64,000 bases of DNA, from positions 22,675,712 through 22,739,711 of the forward strand of contig LR990041.1 in the NCBI GenBank assembly GCA_905147135.1. Reading direction: 5' to 3'. This document shows positions 21,777 to 31,377 of the stretch, in pieces. The stretch is from Blastobasis lacticolella (taxonomy: Eukaryota > Arthropoda > Insecta > Lepidoptera > Blastobasidae). The notes beneath the pieces were generated by a model. The model did no database searches. It saw only the letters and a program-made list of their open reading frames with translations, and was not told the origin of the DNA. The translations under genes were made by a program, and so were the position numbers. The stretch's first letter is position 1. Every line of letters begins with the position of its first letter.

Positions 21777-22448
21777 ATTATTCTTTAACGCGATGTACTA
21801 GGACTGAAGAAATATGTAGGCACATAAGCAGTAGACAGTTCGTGTCACAAACCTCACAGTAATGTGCTGGTAGGTAGTAACATAACTTGCAATGTACTAG
21901 AATCACAGAGTTGCGCAGTACCGCCGTACGCGACGTACCAGGGTCGCAGACCAGCGTACTACTGTCAGTTTCGTTTGACCAATTGGAACAAGCGTGGGCG
22001 GAGCCTGCGCGTGCGACTGCTATATTTTCTAAATGGCGTCGGCTGTAACTCACGGATTGGCGCAGCTTTTGAGGGCGGAGCGACTGGTCGACGAAATGGA
22101 GCTTGTGGGCGTGGCTTATAACAATTTTGCAATATGGCGTATGACAGTTATGCAAAATGGCGTAGGTTTGTTACCGGTAGGCGACTTGGATGAATGAAGT
22201 GGGCCGTTGAACTCCTTACAACCTCTGCACTCCTATTTTTTTTTTGTTAATTAATTGCACTGAATTTTATTTTATTTATCAAAAAACAAAAAAAAGCGTA
22301 GTGTGGGCACGTCTACACCTTACGGCGGTCCGGGGGAAGGGAGTAAGAGTTCGGTCACCTATTTGATAACGTAACTGTGTAGCTGATAGTTTACAGCTAA
22401 GACAGTTGTAAAAGTTAGATATAAGTAATATCCACGAATAATAATCAG
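21777..22448. other. Element A 5' region and junction with mag-like element
   Basis: 21777-22170 is GC-richer and lies directly 5' of ORF1 on the minus strand, as expected for an internal-promoter 5' UTR; GGCGTAGGTTTG, GTGGGCGGAGCC and GTGGGCGTGGC words occur (plus strand). 22230-22300 is an A/T-run segment. Integrase coding of the mag-like element resumes near 22445. The exact insertion boundary cannot be fixed by eye. Confidence 0.5.
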
Positions 22449-22938
22449 TTGATCCATATATTGAGTTTTATTCATCAAAGATGTTTGTTTAGAGGTCATA
22501 GAATAGTTATCCCTACGGTGTATCGCCAACAAATGTTATCGGAGTTGCATGCGAGTCATTTTGGCGTAATAAAAACAAAAAGTAACGCAGGAAGTCGAAT
22601 GTGGTGGCCTAACATAGATAAGGACATCGAGCGATGGATAGGCTCGTGCGACAGGTGCGCAGGCGCACGGTCCGCGGCGCCGCGCGCGCCCCCCGCACCC
22701 TGGCCGCGCCCTGCCGCCCGCTGGCAGCGGATACACATTGATTACATGACTTTTCGTCAAAAAGCTTACTTAGTTGTAATCGACGCGTACAGCAAATGGT
22801 TAGAGTGCTTATTGATGAATGCTGGAACTTCTACTCGATTTTTGATCGCTAAATTAAAGGAAATATTTTGTCGATTTGGTGTACCTTACACAATTGTCTC
22901 TGATAACGACGTTAAAATAAACTCAAACGAATTTAATT
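22449..22938 (+). pseudogene. mag-like integrase, N-terminal and first core part
   Basis: The open frame begins in the integrase: VYRQQMLSELHASHFGVIKT and WWPNIDKDIERWIGSCDRCA supply the His-His-Cys-Cys zinc module. After a GC-rich Pro/Ala/Arg linker comes IHIDYMTF (first catalytic Asp) and LVVIDAYSKWLECL, then FGVPYTIVSDNDVKINSNEF (second catalytic Asp). Integrase joins the element cDNA to the chromosome. The frame breaks at 22939 in an AATTC and poly-T tract, so the third catalytic residue lies in the next fragment. Confidence 0.85.
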
Positions 22939-22963
22939 ATTTTTCAATTCAATTCAATTCAAT

Positions 22964-22997
<34 letters not shown>
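22939..22997. repeat. AATTC repeat and poly-T tract inside the integrase
   Basis: Four TTCAA/AATTC units are followed by about 32 T residues, inserted between NSNEF and HNGICY of the integrase. It reads like an A-tail of a minute minus-strand retroposition or a simple-repeat expansion. Confidence 0.85.
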
Positions 22998-23184
22998 TAT
23001 GCATAATGGTATTTGTTATGTATCTTCACCTATTTACCATCCCTCCAGCAATGGACTGACGGAGAATGCAGTAAAGACGTGTAAAAGAATGTTGAAATGT
23101 ATAATTAACGAAAATATGTCAAGCGAATTAATTAATGAGAAATTGTTGGGTCGCGAGTTGAGATATAAGCTCGGTCTCTTGTAG
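22998..23184 (+). pseudogene. mag-like integrase, second core part
   Basis: Reads HNGICYVSSPIYHPSSNGLT, then ENAVKTCKRMLKCIIN and LLGRELRYKLGLL. The Glu in T-E-N-A is the third catalytic residue of the D,D-35-E core, so all three acidic residues survive, split by the poly-T tract. R-E-L-R-x-K-L is the usual end of the core in this lineage. A stop follows LGLL. Confidence 0.85.
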
Positions 23185-23194
23185 CACTGGCGGC

Positions 23195-23290
23195 GATGAG
23201 CAACGAAAATGTAACGCACGAAGTCGAATGTGGTGGCCTAACATAGATAAGGACATTGAGCGATGGATAGGCTCGTGCGACAGCCGCACG
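23195..23290 (+). repeat. Displaced duplicate of the integrase zinc-module segment
   Basis: About 80 bases (AACGCACGAAGTCGAATGTG onward, to GGCTCGTGCGACAG) repeat 22582-22655 of the same integrase with few changes. They are placed after the catalytic core, where the C-terminal domain should start. This points to an ectopic template switch or duplication. Confidence 0.8.
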
Positions 23291-23329
23291 GGCCGCGTGG
23301 TGTTTGATGTTGTGTGGTTAAAGTGGTTC

Positions 23330-23802
23330 GTGTCAAGAAAAGACATTTGGGTTTAAGGTATAAAAAAAAAGGTATTAGGCAACAGAATGTACCAAATTTA
23401 TGTTAAACAGTTTAACACGTATTGAAAACGTCATGTAGATCAATTAAATAAATATACGGGTGATAACGGCACCGTATTCAAGGACTGACGGCCAGCACCG
23501 AGCCGTCACCACCGGCATACCAACGGGTTCGCTCATGGGCTCGTCGTTGCCTTCGTCGCCGGTTCAGCCGGAATCAGAACCAGGGCAGAACGTCGGCGGA
23601 GGGCGAGGGTAAATGGGCTCAAGCCTGTGACGAAACCGACGAGGTTCACGGTAGTGGATCATTGAGCGCGACCCCGGAAAATGTAGTACAATCAACTCCA
23701 CCGCGACCGAACAACAACGCGACTACTAACGACGTCGGTTCGCCACAGGCTGGCCGCCGCATTGGTCTGAGACCTAGAGATAAGGATTTTAATTTTATGT
23801 AA
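23330..23802 (+). pseudogene. mag-like integrase C-terminal tail
   Basis: With frame changes the tail can be read as RHVDQLNKYTGDNGT, then AVTTGIPTGSLMGSSLPSSP, and finally PQAGRRIGLRPRDKDFNFM with a stop at 23800. In gypsy elements a chromatin-facing or proline/arginine-rich tail closes Pol here. It is disrupted by stops. Confidence 0.6.
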
Positions 23803-23838
23803 TATTTTTAAGTTTATCTTTTGTTAACAGGATCTCAA

Positions 23839-23938
23839 AATGTATGTATGCGAAGCACCCGCCGCTGGCGGGTAGGTTTGGTAATAAACTTGAAGTGTCA
23901 ATAGAAGGTTGTTTCATTGAGCTCCCGATATATCAGCA
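23839..23938 (+). repeat. Candidate short 3' LTR of the mag-like element
   Basis: A segment starting TGTATGTATGCG, holding GTAATAAACTTG and ending near TATATCAGCA, lies just after the Pol stop. mag-type LTRs are very short, so about 100 bp is plausible. No 5' partner is in the window, which leaves this unproven. Confidence 0.35.
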
Positions 23939-24002
23939 TTACTTGAAGGCTTGGAGAAGGGAGTAATGCTTGGCAAGCACGTCTAAACGCTCGAGCTAGG
24001 TG

Positions 24003-24790
24003 GAGGCGGTACGCAGTTTGCGTGGCAGAATGGGGATCTCGTCAATGTTGACGGACGCTAAAATGGAGGATATGTATCGCATATCCTCCGCCAAGGAAGA
24101 GGGCGGGGACTGGTGGCTGATGGCCTTGGGGAGGAGGTGGTGGGGGGAGCCTTTGGCGGACCCCAAGCTGCGACTGGAGCCGCGCTGGGGGGAGGACCTT
24201 TGGCCTTGAGGGGGAGGGGTGGGCCACTGTCGCTGAAGGAGGCAGCGGCCTTGCACCCGTGCCCTTAGCGGGCTTCGGTGCTGAAGTGTTCACACCTTTG
24301 CCCTTAGTGGGCTTTGGTGCGGAAATGCGGAGACGAGGGGCGCGCGGGCTACCCCTGTAATCAGCAGTGTGGCCAGATTGGCCACAATTGCAGCAGGAGG
24401 GAGAGATGGTGGAGTCGCGCGTACGCGCGCACTCCTTGGCAGTGTGGCTTTTACCACACTTGACACAACGCGGCGGGGCCGAGCAGTTGGCCGACGCGTA
24501 GCCATAAAATTGGCAGCGATGGCACTGCCCTGGGGAACCGCGTTTATGCGGAGCCTCGACTTATTTCCGGAAAACCCGCAGACCGTGAAGCCTCTCTGGA
24601 TATGGTCCTGGCACCGGTGGTGTTTGAGAGCACCACCAGAACCAGGGGAAATTGCTTGCCGGATCGGCTGTACATCTTGTGTACTGCCTCGGCGGGGAAG
24701 GCAGGAAGGGCGTAGGTGTGATATAAGCAGGCTCCTAAAGTCGTCGATCAACTCGATGTCGATCTTAATGGCTATACCCGTGTTTGTCGC
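24003..24790 (-). pseudogene. Jockey-type ORF1 (Gag-like), C-terminal part with zinc knuckles
   Basis: Minus-strand reading gives IKIDIELIDDFRSLL. After frame changes it gives CHRCQFYGYASANC, CVKCGKSHTAKEC and CCNCGQSGHTADYRGS, the triplet of knuckles typical of Jockey/I-type ORF1. The third knuckle ends YRGS where relatives have YRGC, so its last Cys appears lost. A proline-rich stretch follows, then RYISSILASVNIDEIPILPR, matching the usual end of this ORF. ORF1p of this type packages element RNA. Stops and shifts indicate a pseudogene. Confidence 0.8.
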
Positions 24791-24791
24791 A

Positions 24792-24991
24792 GGAGTAATA
24801 CACGGGTGCGAACGCCGAAAGCACGAATAACAATAGCGCGAAAACGATTGCGCAATGGAATTGTCGCACAACTGAACGTTCGCTCTTTGAAGCTTTCGCG
24901 GAATTGAATAATCGTGCATTCAAGCTTTAGGGCAATCGTCTTTGCGCTATAGTTATTCGTGCTTTCGGCGTTCGCACCCGTGTATTACTCC
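24792..24991. mobile_element. 200 bp non-autonomous element with perfect 40 bp terminal inverted repeats
   Basis: 24792-24831 (GGAGTAATACACGGGTGCG...) and 24952-24991 are perfect inverted copies over 40 bases. A 10 bp direct repeat GTTTGTCGCA flanks it at 24782-24791 and 24993-25002, with one extra base on the right. The flanks are themselves inverted (GCTATACCCG at 24771, CGGGTATAGC at 25003). It has no coding capacity. TIR and duplication length fit a MULE-like MITE, an inference only. Confidence 0.8.
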
Positions 24992-25053
24992 CGTTTGTCG
25001 CACGGGTATAGCGGAAGCGCTGTTATGCGCAAAGACGGGAGACGAGTTTCCAC

Positions 25054-25544
25054 TTAGTCTTTCCCTAAGGAAAATCGGGGGCGGGGGCTTGGGCTTAGGC
25101 GGGTCGGGGGGAGGGCAAAGCGTGCAACTGGCTTAGGGCCAGAGGGCGCGCTCGTGCGAGCGGCAGCAGCCACGCTCGAGGCGGGGGACGAGGCCTTGGA
25201 CCCCAAACAGGCGACCCTCTTACGGCGCCGGTTGGTCTTAGCGACAAGCTCAAATCCGAGGCAGAGGATGGGAGGGGAGTGACGAAACGAGGTGTCATCA
25301 CGGTGGTCGAGGACGAAGAGTCGTCCTCGGCCACAAACGCTGCCCTTTTGCGAGAGGGCGGCGCCGTGACTTGGGACACGGAGTCCTCGAACTCCATATC
25401 CTCGGAGGGCTCGCGGGGGGCCTGTGGGGTACACCCCACTGACGCCAGGTAACTACGTACGACGTAGTCATCCTGGCCGAGGTTTGCTCGGAGTAGCAAT
25501 TTCACCGCCTGTGCAGCGAATTGCTCCACCGAGACGGTCGCCAT
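25054..25544 (-). pseudogene. Jockey-type ORF1 N-terminal part
   Basis: Starts at the ATG at 25544 (MATVSVEQFAAQAVKLLLRA) and includes ASVGCTPQAPREPSEDMEFE and a low-complexity Ser/Pro stretch. Near 25270 the likely frame changes to GFELVAKTNRRRKRVACLGS and an Ala/Pro/Ser-rich basic region ending PRFSLGKD at 25054. Jockey-type ORF1 proteins usually have such a disordered basic N-terminus before the zinc knuckles. A stop then separates it from the C-terminal half. Confidence 0.65.
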
Positions 25545-26170
25545 TATGTGGTAAAAGGTAAAAGATGGAAGCGAGAAGTAGGGAGACGCGGGGCGTCCTC
25601 CCTGCGCGACACAGGGGGGCGGGGGGAGGGGGGGGGTCGATGGAGCGGCTATCCCTATTAGGAATACCGCTATCCGTCATCCTTGGGCAGGCCCAAGTGC
25701 AATGGGATCGGGACGTCCGGTTTCGTTAAGACCTGAGGGGCCTTAACAGCGCACCGGGGTAACGCTAGTTGGCTTAGTTGTCACCGTTAAGTATCCATCA
25801 ACTCAACGCGGCAGAGACGCAGCTTTGTGTTACCAACGAATCGGTAACAAGAAACTACGTCTCTGAATGCATATAACTGGAAGTCGTTACGTTCAGCGGG
25901 ACGCGGGCTCGCAACGCGAATTCGAAAGCCTTGCGAAATCGTAAGAAAAAACGAGAGCGAGCTGGCAATAAGCAACGCGGGGGTGCGCTACAAAGCCAAA
26001 ACGGAAACTGAAACTGCCAACTTACAACTGTTAGTAAGTAGTCGCAGACGTTGCAGCAGGCTATTGCCGGAAGGCAATAATCGCTTTAATGTGTAGACGT
26101 TATTGGCCTAGGACGGCAGGCCGCCCGATACGACCAGAGACTGCTAATGTGCTAATGCCCTTAATACTGC
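25545..26170 (-). promoter_or_regulatory. Jockey-type LINE 5' UTR (internal promoter region)
   Basis: GC-rich noncoding DNA directly upstream of ORF1, including a G-run at 25615-25640. LINE 5' UTRs normally carry an internal Pol II promoter. I did not find a TATA box. A 34 bp piece of it (about 25583-25616) recurs at 27782-27815. Confidence 0.55.
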
Positions 26171-26189
26171 ACCTGTTTTGAACTCTATG

Positions 26190-26752
26190 ACCATGGTTCT
26201 AATAACACAAATATAGACATTGTTATTGCCAATCTAAAACGTGACTGTGCAGTCGGGTGGGATAAATATAATCCGACCTTATCATAGGAAATAAATCAGT
26301 TTTAATACCCCCAATAACCAATATAATATGTAACTTGGCCCTTTCAGAAGGTATATTTCCTGAGGCATTTAAAAAATCCACTGTATATCCAAAATACAAA
26401 GGTGGAGAAAAAAGACAATTGAAAAACTCTTGAAAGCCTAATGAACAAAAGATTAGTGAAATACTCAGAAAAAACAATATTTTATCATCAGATGCAGTGC
26501 ATGAACTCCGAACTTACATTGCCAGTAAAATGACAATAAACACAAAACAATTCGTGTTCTTAAATTTAAAAAAAGCGTTTGACACTGTGTCAAACTAGAA
26601 AATATCGGTGTTCGAGACTTTCAACTTCAATTATTTAGCGACTATCTAACAAATAGAATCCAACCCATAAAAATAAACGATAAACTCAGCGATGACCTTC
26701 CAGTTCCTTATGATATCCCTCAAGGAAGCATATTAGGTCCTTCATTCACGCG
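26190..26752 (+). pseudogene. Decayed LINE RT fragment, copy 1
   Basis: With several shifts the plus strand reads CAVGWDKYNP, ITNIICNLALSEGIFPEAFK, STVYPKYKGGEK, NKRLVKYSEK, AVHELRTYIASKM, FLNLKKAFDTVS and DIPQGSILGPS, the usual order of RT motifs of a CR1/Jockey-type LINE. The first catalytic Asp of D-L-K-K-A-F-D is Asn here, and the segment between motif 2 and AVHEL is shortened. It ends at 26752, where repeat X begins nearby; 27905-28207 is a second copy. Confidence 0.8.
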
Positions 26753-26864
26753 GAATGTGTCCGTTTATAGATAAGTTGGTTGATCTGTAATGATAAATTG
26801 GTGTTTATTTGTCGACATTAATGTAATGTATTCAATTCTTAATATTTAAATATGGATTCATATA

Positions 26865-27715
26865 TAATATGATAACATCTAGCTCGGCATCAAATAAAGT
26901 GATATTAAACGACATCGTCAATTTTGAAACGTAGACTGCGGCGAAGGCTACGTCACCATCGTGACGCCGAAGTCTTCGTGGCAGAATCGATGACGCCGAA
27001 TGCTACTCTACACCTGTTACGTACAACCTCAACAAGATACCTTCGAAGACTTTGGCAAAGGCGGCGGCGTGAGAGCGGCGGCGAAGGAAACGGCGTAGTC
27101 TTTGCAGATTTATTTATGAAGTCTCTCGTGACGTCTACACCTGTTACGTACGATTGACCTCATCAATATACTTGCGGAGACTTTGACAAACGCGGCGGCG
27201 AAGGTGGCTAAGTTGCTGCAAATGTACATATCGGCTAAGGTATCTAAATAGTTTATAAGTAAATTAATTTATACTAAGGCACTCCGCACATGACACAACA
27301 CGGACGCGACAGCGACGCAACGGAGACATGCAGGATTCATGCAGGGCGCATGTAGGACGCATGCAGGACGCATGCAGGATGCATGCAGGACGCATGAACG
27401 ACACATACACGCGACACTGTCAACTGACGCTTTACAAAGAATATTTGACACGTGGCCGAAATCAGAATTAACGCTGCCATCTTGTAAAGCGTCACTTTTA
27501 ACAGACCGCTGGAGTTGATATTTGATACTCACGACCTCATTCAAATGCCAAATGATCCTTGTAACTGTTATGCAATGAGGAAAGAAAAAACTCCTTTTAA
27601 GAGGAGAGAGCACAATGTCACATAATGCGTGATGCGTAGGTTTCAACTTACATTTTTTACTATGTCGACAATAGGTACTGTAACGGCCCCTTTGTGCCAT
27701 AAGTACGTCTCAGTA
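26865..27715 (+). repeat. Repeat X, copy a
   Basis: Begins near ATATGATAACATCTAGCTCGG and runs through the GCG-rich head (26930-27225), an ATAAGTAAATTAATTTATAC junction, the 11 bp minisatellite (about 27325-27410, unit GCATGCAGGAC), then GCTGCCATCTTGTAAAGCGTC and GATGCAATGAGG-type sequence. Frames open on both strands (plus 26924-27157; minus 27700-27269) are by-products of the repetitive, stop-poor head and minisatellite. The element class is unknown. Confidence 0.85.
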
Positions 27716-27781
27716 GATTAGTTATTACCTACATCACTATAGGTATGTGATTTCGGAAAGTATTTGTATGTCGTGTTTAAA

Positions 27782-28207
27782 TTAAAGCAGAGAGACGCGG
27801 GGCGTCCTTCCTGCGCAACGCAGGAAATATCGGTGTTCGATACCTTCAACTTCAATTATTTAGCGACTATCTAACAAATTGAATCCAATACAAAAAAATA
27901 AACGCCTAATGAACAAGAGATTAGTTTAATACTCAGAAAAAACAATAATCTATCATCAGATGCAGTGCATGAACTCCGAACTTACATTGCCAGTAAAATG
28001 ACAATTAATACAAAACATTTAGTTTTCTTAGATTTAAAAAAAGCGTTTAACAGTGTATCAAACTAGAAAATATCGGTGTTCGAGACTTTCAACTTCAATT
28101 ATTTAGCGACTATCTACCAAATAGAATCCAACGAATATAAATAAACGATAAACTCAGCGATGACCTTCCAGTTCCTTATGATATCCCTCAGGGAAGCATA
28201 TTAGGTT
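27782..28207 (+). pseudogene. Chimeric fragment: Jockey 5' UTR piece joined to RT fragment copy 2
   Basis: 27782-27815 matches the Jockey 5' UTR at about 25583-25616 (GAGACGCGGGGCGTCC). It is joined directly to a GAAATATCGGTGTTCGA stretch of the RT fragment (about 27816-27895), followed by a second, colinear copy (27905-28207) of 26425-26752 with LDLKKAFNSVS and IPQGSILG words. Here the DLKKAF Asp is kept but F-D is F-N. This junction shows recombination between unrelated elements. Confidence 0.75.
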
Positions 28208-28299
28208 CTTCATACACAGTCAGTCAGTTAATAGATAAGTTGATTGATCTGTAATGATAATTTCATGTTTATTTGTCGACATTAGTGTAATGTAATCAA

Positions 28300-29245
28300 T
28301 ATAGATTCATATATAATATGATAACATCTAGCTCGGCATAAAATAAAGTGATATTAAACGACATCATCAATTTTGGCACGTAGACTGTGGCGAAGGCTAC
28401 GTTACCATCGTGACACCGACGTCTTCGTGGTTGAATCGATGACGCCGAATGCTACTAGTCTACACCTGTTACGTACGACCTCAACAGGATACCTTCGAAG
28501 ACTTTGGCAAAGGCGGCGGCGTGAGAGCGGCGGCGAAGGAAACGGCGTAGTCTTTGCAGATTTATTGATGAAGTCTCTCGTGACGTCTACACCTGTTACG
28601 TACGATTGACCTCATCAATATGCTTGCGGAGACTTTGACGAACGCGGCGGCGAAGGTGGCTAAGTTGCTGTAAATGTACATATCGGCTAAGGTATCTAAA
28701 TAGTTTATAAGTAAATTAATTTATACTAAGGCACTCCGCACATGCCGCATCGCGGCAGCGACATCGAAAGGACGGAGACATGCAGGATGCATGCAGGACG
28801 CATGTGCGACACATGCACGACACATGCACGCGAAACTGACAACTGACGGTTTACAAAGATCATTTGGCACGTGGCCGTAATCGGAATTAACGCTGCCATC
28901 TTGTAAAGCGTCACTTTTGACAAACCGCTGAAGTTGATATTTGACAATCACGGCCTCATCCAAATGCCAAATGATCCATATAACTGTGATGCAATGAGGA
29001 AAGAAAAAGCTCCTTTTATGAGGAGAGCACAATGTCAAATAATGCGTGAAACAGATGTGCTCAAACTAAAAGAACTATACATAAAATACCATTACATCAT
29101 AGTTTATCTTATCGTATATATACACTCTGCAGCACAAAAACTTGGCCAAGTGCTTGTCGCAAATTTATAAACAAACTATGGGTTATTTATGAGATGTTTA
29201 GTCGTGCGTATAGATTTGAAGGAACTTGAACTATTTTTCTTTAAA
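28300..29245 (+). repeat. Repeat X, copy b
   Basis: Direct copy of 26865-27715, with the same GCG-rich head (28373-28670), a shortened 11 bp minisatellite (about 28778-28835) and the CATCTTGTAAAGCGTC section. It extends further downstream than copy a (GAAACAGATGTGCTCAAAC, CTCTGCAGCACAAAAACTTG). As in copy a, it follows the RT fragment, so the two are a tandem duplication of about 1.4-1.5 kb. Confidence 0.85.
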
Positions 29246-29821
29246 AACAAAGATTTTTTATGAAAATTAAAATTCAATGTCTAGATAATATGAAGTCACC
29301 AGTGTACTATTTGCAAGCTACACTTTAACACCATTTCGGCTTTATACATGTATTAAGTAACATCCTGTATAATATGATAACATCTAGCTCGGCATAAAAT
29401 AAAGTGATATTAAACGACATCATCAATTTAGGCACGTAGATTTCGGCGAAGGCTACGTCACCATCGTGACGCCGAAGTCTTCGTGGTTGAATCGATGACG
29501 CCGAATGCTACTAGTCTACACCTGTTACGTACGACCTCAACAAGATATCTTCGAAGACTTTGGCAAAGGCGGCAGCGTGAGGGCGGCGGCGAAGGAAACG
29601 GCGTAGTCTTTGCAGATTTATGGATGAAGTCTCTCGTGACGTCTACACCTGTTACGTACGATTGACCTCATCAATATACTTGCGGAGACTTTGACGAACA
29701 TGGCGGCGAAGGTGGCTTTGTTGCTGTCAATGTACATATCAGCTAAGGTATCTTAATAGTTTATAAGTAAATTAATTTATACTTAGGCACTCCGCACATG
29801 ACACAACACGGACGCGACGGA

Positions 29822-29915
29822 GACATGCAGGATTTCTGCAGGACGCATGAATGACGCATGCAGGACGCATGCAGGATGCATGCAGGATGCATGCAGAACG
29901 CATTTACGACACATG
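29822..29915. repeat. 11 bp minisatellite in repeat X copy c
   Basis: Tandem ATGCAGGACGC / ATGCAGGATGC units, rich in the self-complementary words GCATGC and ATGCAT. Equivalent arrays are at about 27325-27410, 28778-28835, 35100-35195 (inverted) and 62038-62150. Unit number and variants differ among copies. Confidence 0.9.
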
Positions 29916-31377
29916 CACACGACACTGTCAACTGACGGTTTACAAAGATCATTTGGCACGTGGCCGAAATCAGAATTAACGCCGCCATCTTGTAAAGCGT
30001 CACTTTTGACAGACCGCTGGAGTTTATATTTGACACTCACGGCCTCATCCAAATGCCAAATGATCCTTGTAACTGTGATGCAATGAGGACAGAAAACCTC
30101 CTCTTAAGAGAAGAGAGCACAATGTCAAATAATGCGTGAAACAGATGTGCTCAAACTAGAAGAACTATATTTAAAATACCATTGCATCATGGTTTATCTT
30201 ATCTTACACATACACTCTGCAGCACAAAAACTTGGCCAAGTGCTTGTCGCAAATTTATAAACAAACTATGGGTTATTTATGAGATGTTTAGTCGTGCGTA
30301 TAGTTTTGAAGGAACTTGTTTAGTTTATCTACTTTGTGCTATGACTCACTTTATCTAATAATCGGTGCCAGAACTATTTCTAACGTTAATCCAAGAGGTA
30401 AGTTTAATTTTTTTTGTATATGTGAGTCTGTCTATAAGATATAATTAAAATGTTTATTATTTGATAAATTAAAACACTTTTTTTATTCAACTTCTTCTAT
30501 AATTATTATTTTCACTATCGCCCTATGATTTGCACTTTAAGTGGTAACCGTCACAATGAACGGTCACGGGTATTTAATGCTAAAGTTGTATCGAAAATTG
30601 GCTTACTATATTCTATTTTTATCAACTATAAAGTACTGAGGCTGAATACAACGTGCTCATTGGCTCATCCATATTAAGTAGGTACGCTAAGGCGGCTTTC
30701 ACGGTGTGGATTTTACCTGCGATTTTCATATGTGTTACAAAAAATAAATCTTTAATATCATAAATATTCGTGTTTTTTTTTAATTAGATAAGTTAAACGA
30801 GGATGACACTGATACTGGTTGAACAGTCTCAGAGCCGATTGGCACCGAGAGCAGTTCAGTTCAATGATACCATTATATTCTACTGTCTTTTGTTTTACAT
30901 GTATGCAAAATTTCAATTGAGTTGCTTACCGGGAAGTTGGAAGTGGGTGGTTGATGTGAACACTGATTTGTAACCAATGAGAATGAAGAACGTCATCACA
31001 CTACTTAATAGTTAAAAAAAATAGAGTATAGTAGCAAATTTCTTGCTTGTATACTATAGTTGTAAGATTTAGATCATTTAAGGTGTGATAAAAATGTTAT
31101 GCTCAATTAATCGGCTATCATTGATTTATCCGAAATCGACACCATACTCAGCTTTGTATGTCAAATGAATCGATTCAGCAGTGTCCGTATGATGCATGGT
31201 CAATAAAAAACCTGCCTGTACGTCTATTAATAATAGACAAGGGCAGCGACACCGTAAATCAAGGTCGGTACTAAAACTAAAATCTTTAAGTGCGTCCGGG
31301 TTTACAGCACACTCTATTATCAGTTCACCTGCTTTACATTTATAGTCAGTATCTGAGATGTACGATTATAATGATGA

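Larger units (their letters stand above)
16660..22170 (-). mobile_element. Nearly complete minus-strand LINE (Jockey/CR1 group), element A
   Basis: Read on the minus strand the order is 5' region (about 22170-21780), ORF1 (21776-20910), an AT-rich 0.5 kb gap, ORF2 endonuclease (from 20414), RT and C-terminus (to about 16800), then a TG microsatellite. Two later insertions interrupt ORF2: a SINE at 19562-19817 and a 5'-truncated LINE tail at 17265-17645. Small frameshifts occur in the EN and RT. The whole lies inside the mag-like element and must be younger than it. Confidence 0.85.
11960..23938 (+). mobile_element. mag-like Ty3/gypsy LTR element, split by nested insertions
   Basis: Coding fragments on the plus strand follow the Ty3/gypsy order: Gag with two zinc knuckles (11963-12634), protease and linker (12638-13188), RT (13890-14344), RNase H start (14345-14582), integrase (22449-23184) and integrase C-terminal tail (to 23802). 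Two interruptions separate them: 13189-13889, and about 14583-22440, which holds the minus-strand LINE. The RT also has an internal deletion. Similarity to mag-type elements is judged from the HASHFG-x-x-K-T, WWP-x-I-D and SDN-D motifs. No 5' LTR is visible. Confidence 0.8.
23985..26170 (-). mobile_element. Jockey-type LINE 5' part: 5' UTR and ORF1
   Basis: A markedly GC-rich minus-strand segment with a 5' UTR (26170-25545), an ORF1 of Gag type with three zinc knuckles (25544-about 23985), and no ORF2: it stops at the edge of the mag-like element. ORF1 has a frameshift near 25270 and a 200 bp inverted-repeat insertion at 24792-24991. Confidence 0.8.

Noticed and set aside
27269..27700. Cys/Met/His-rich minus-strand proteins in X copies
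   Set aside because: The cysteine-rich part is the 11 bp minisatellite read in phase; there is no signal peptide or stable family.
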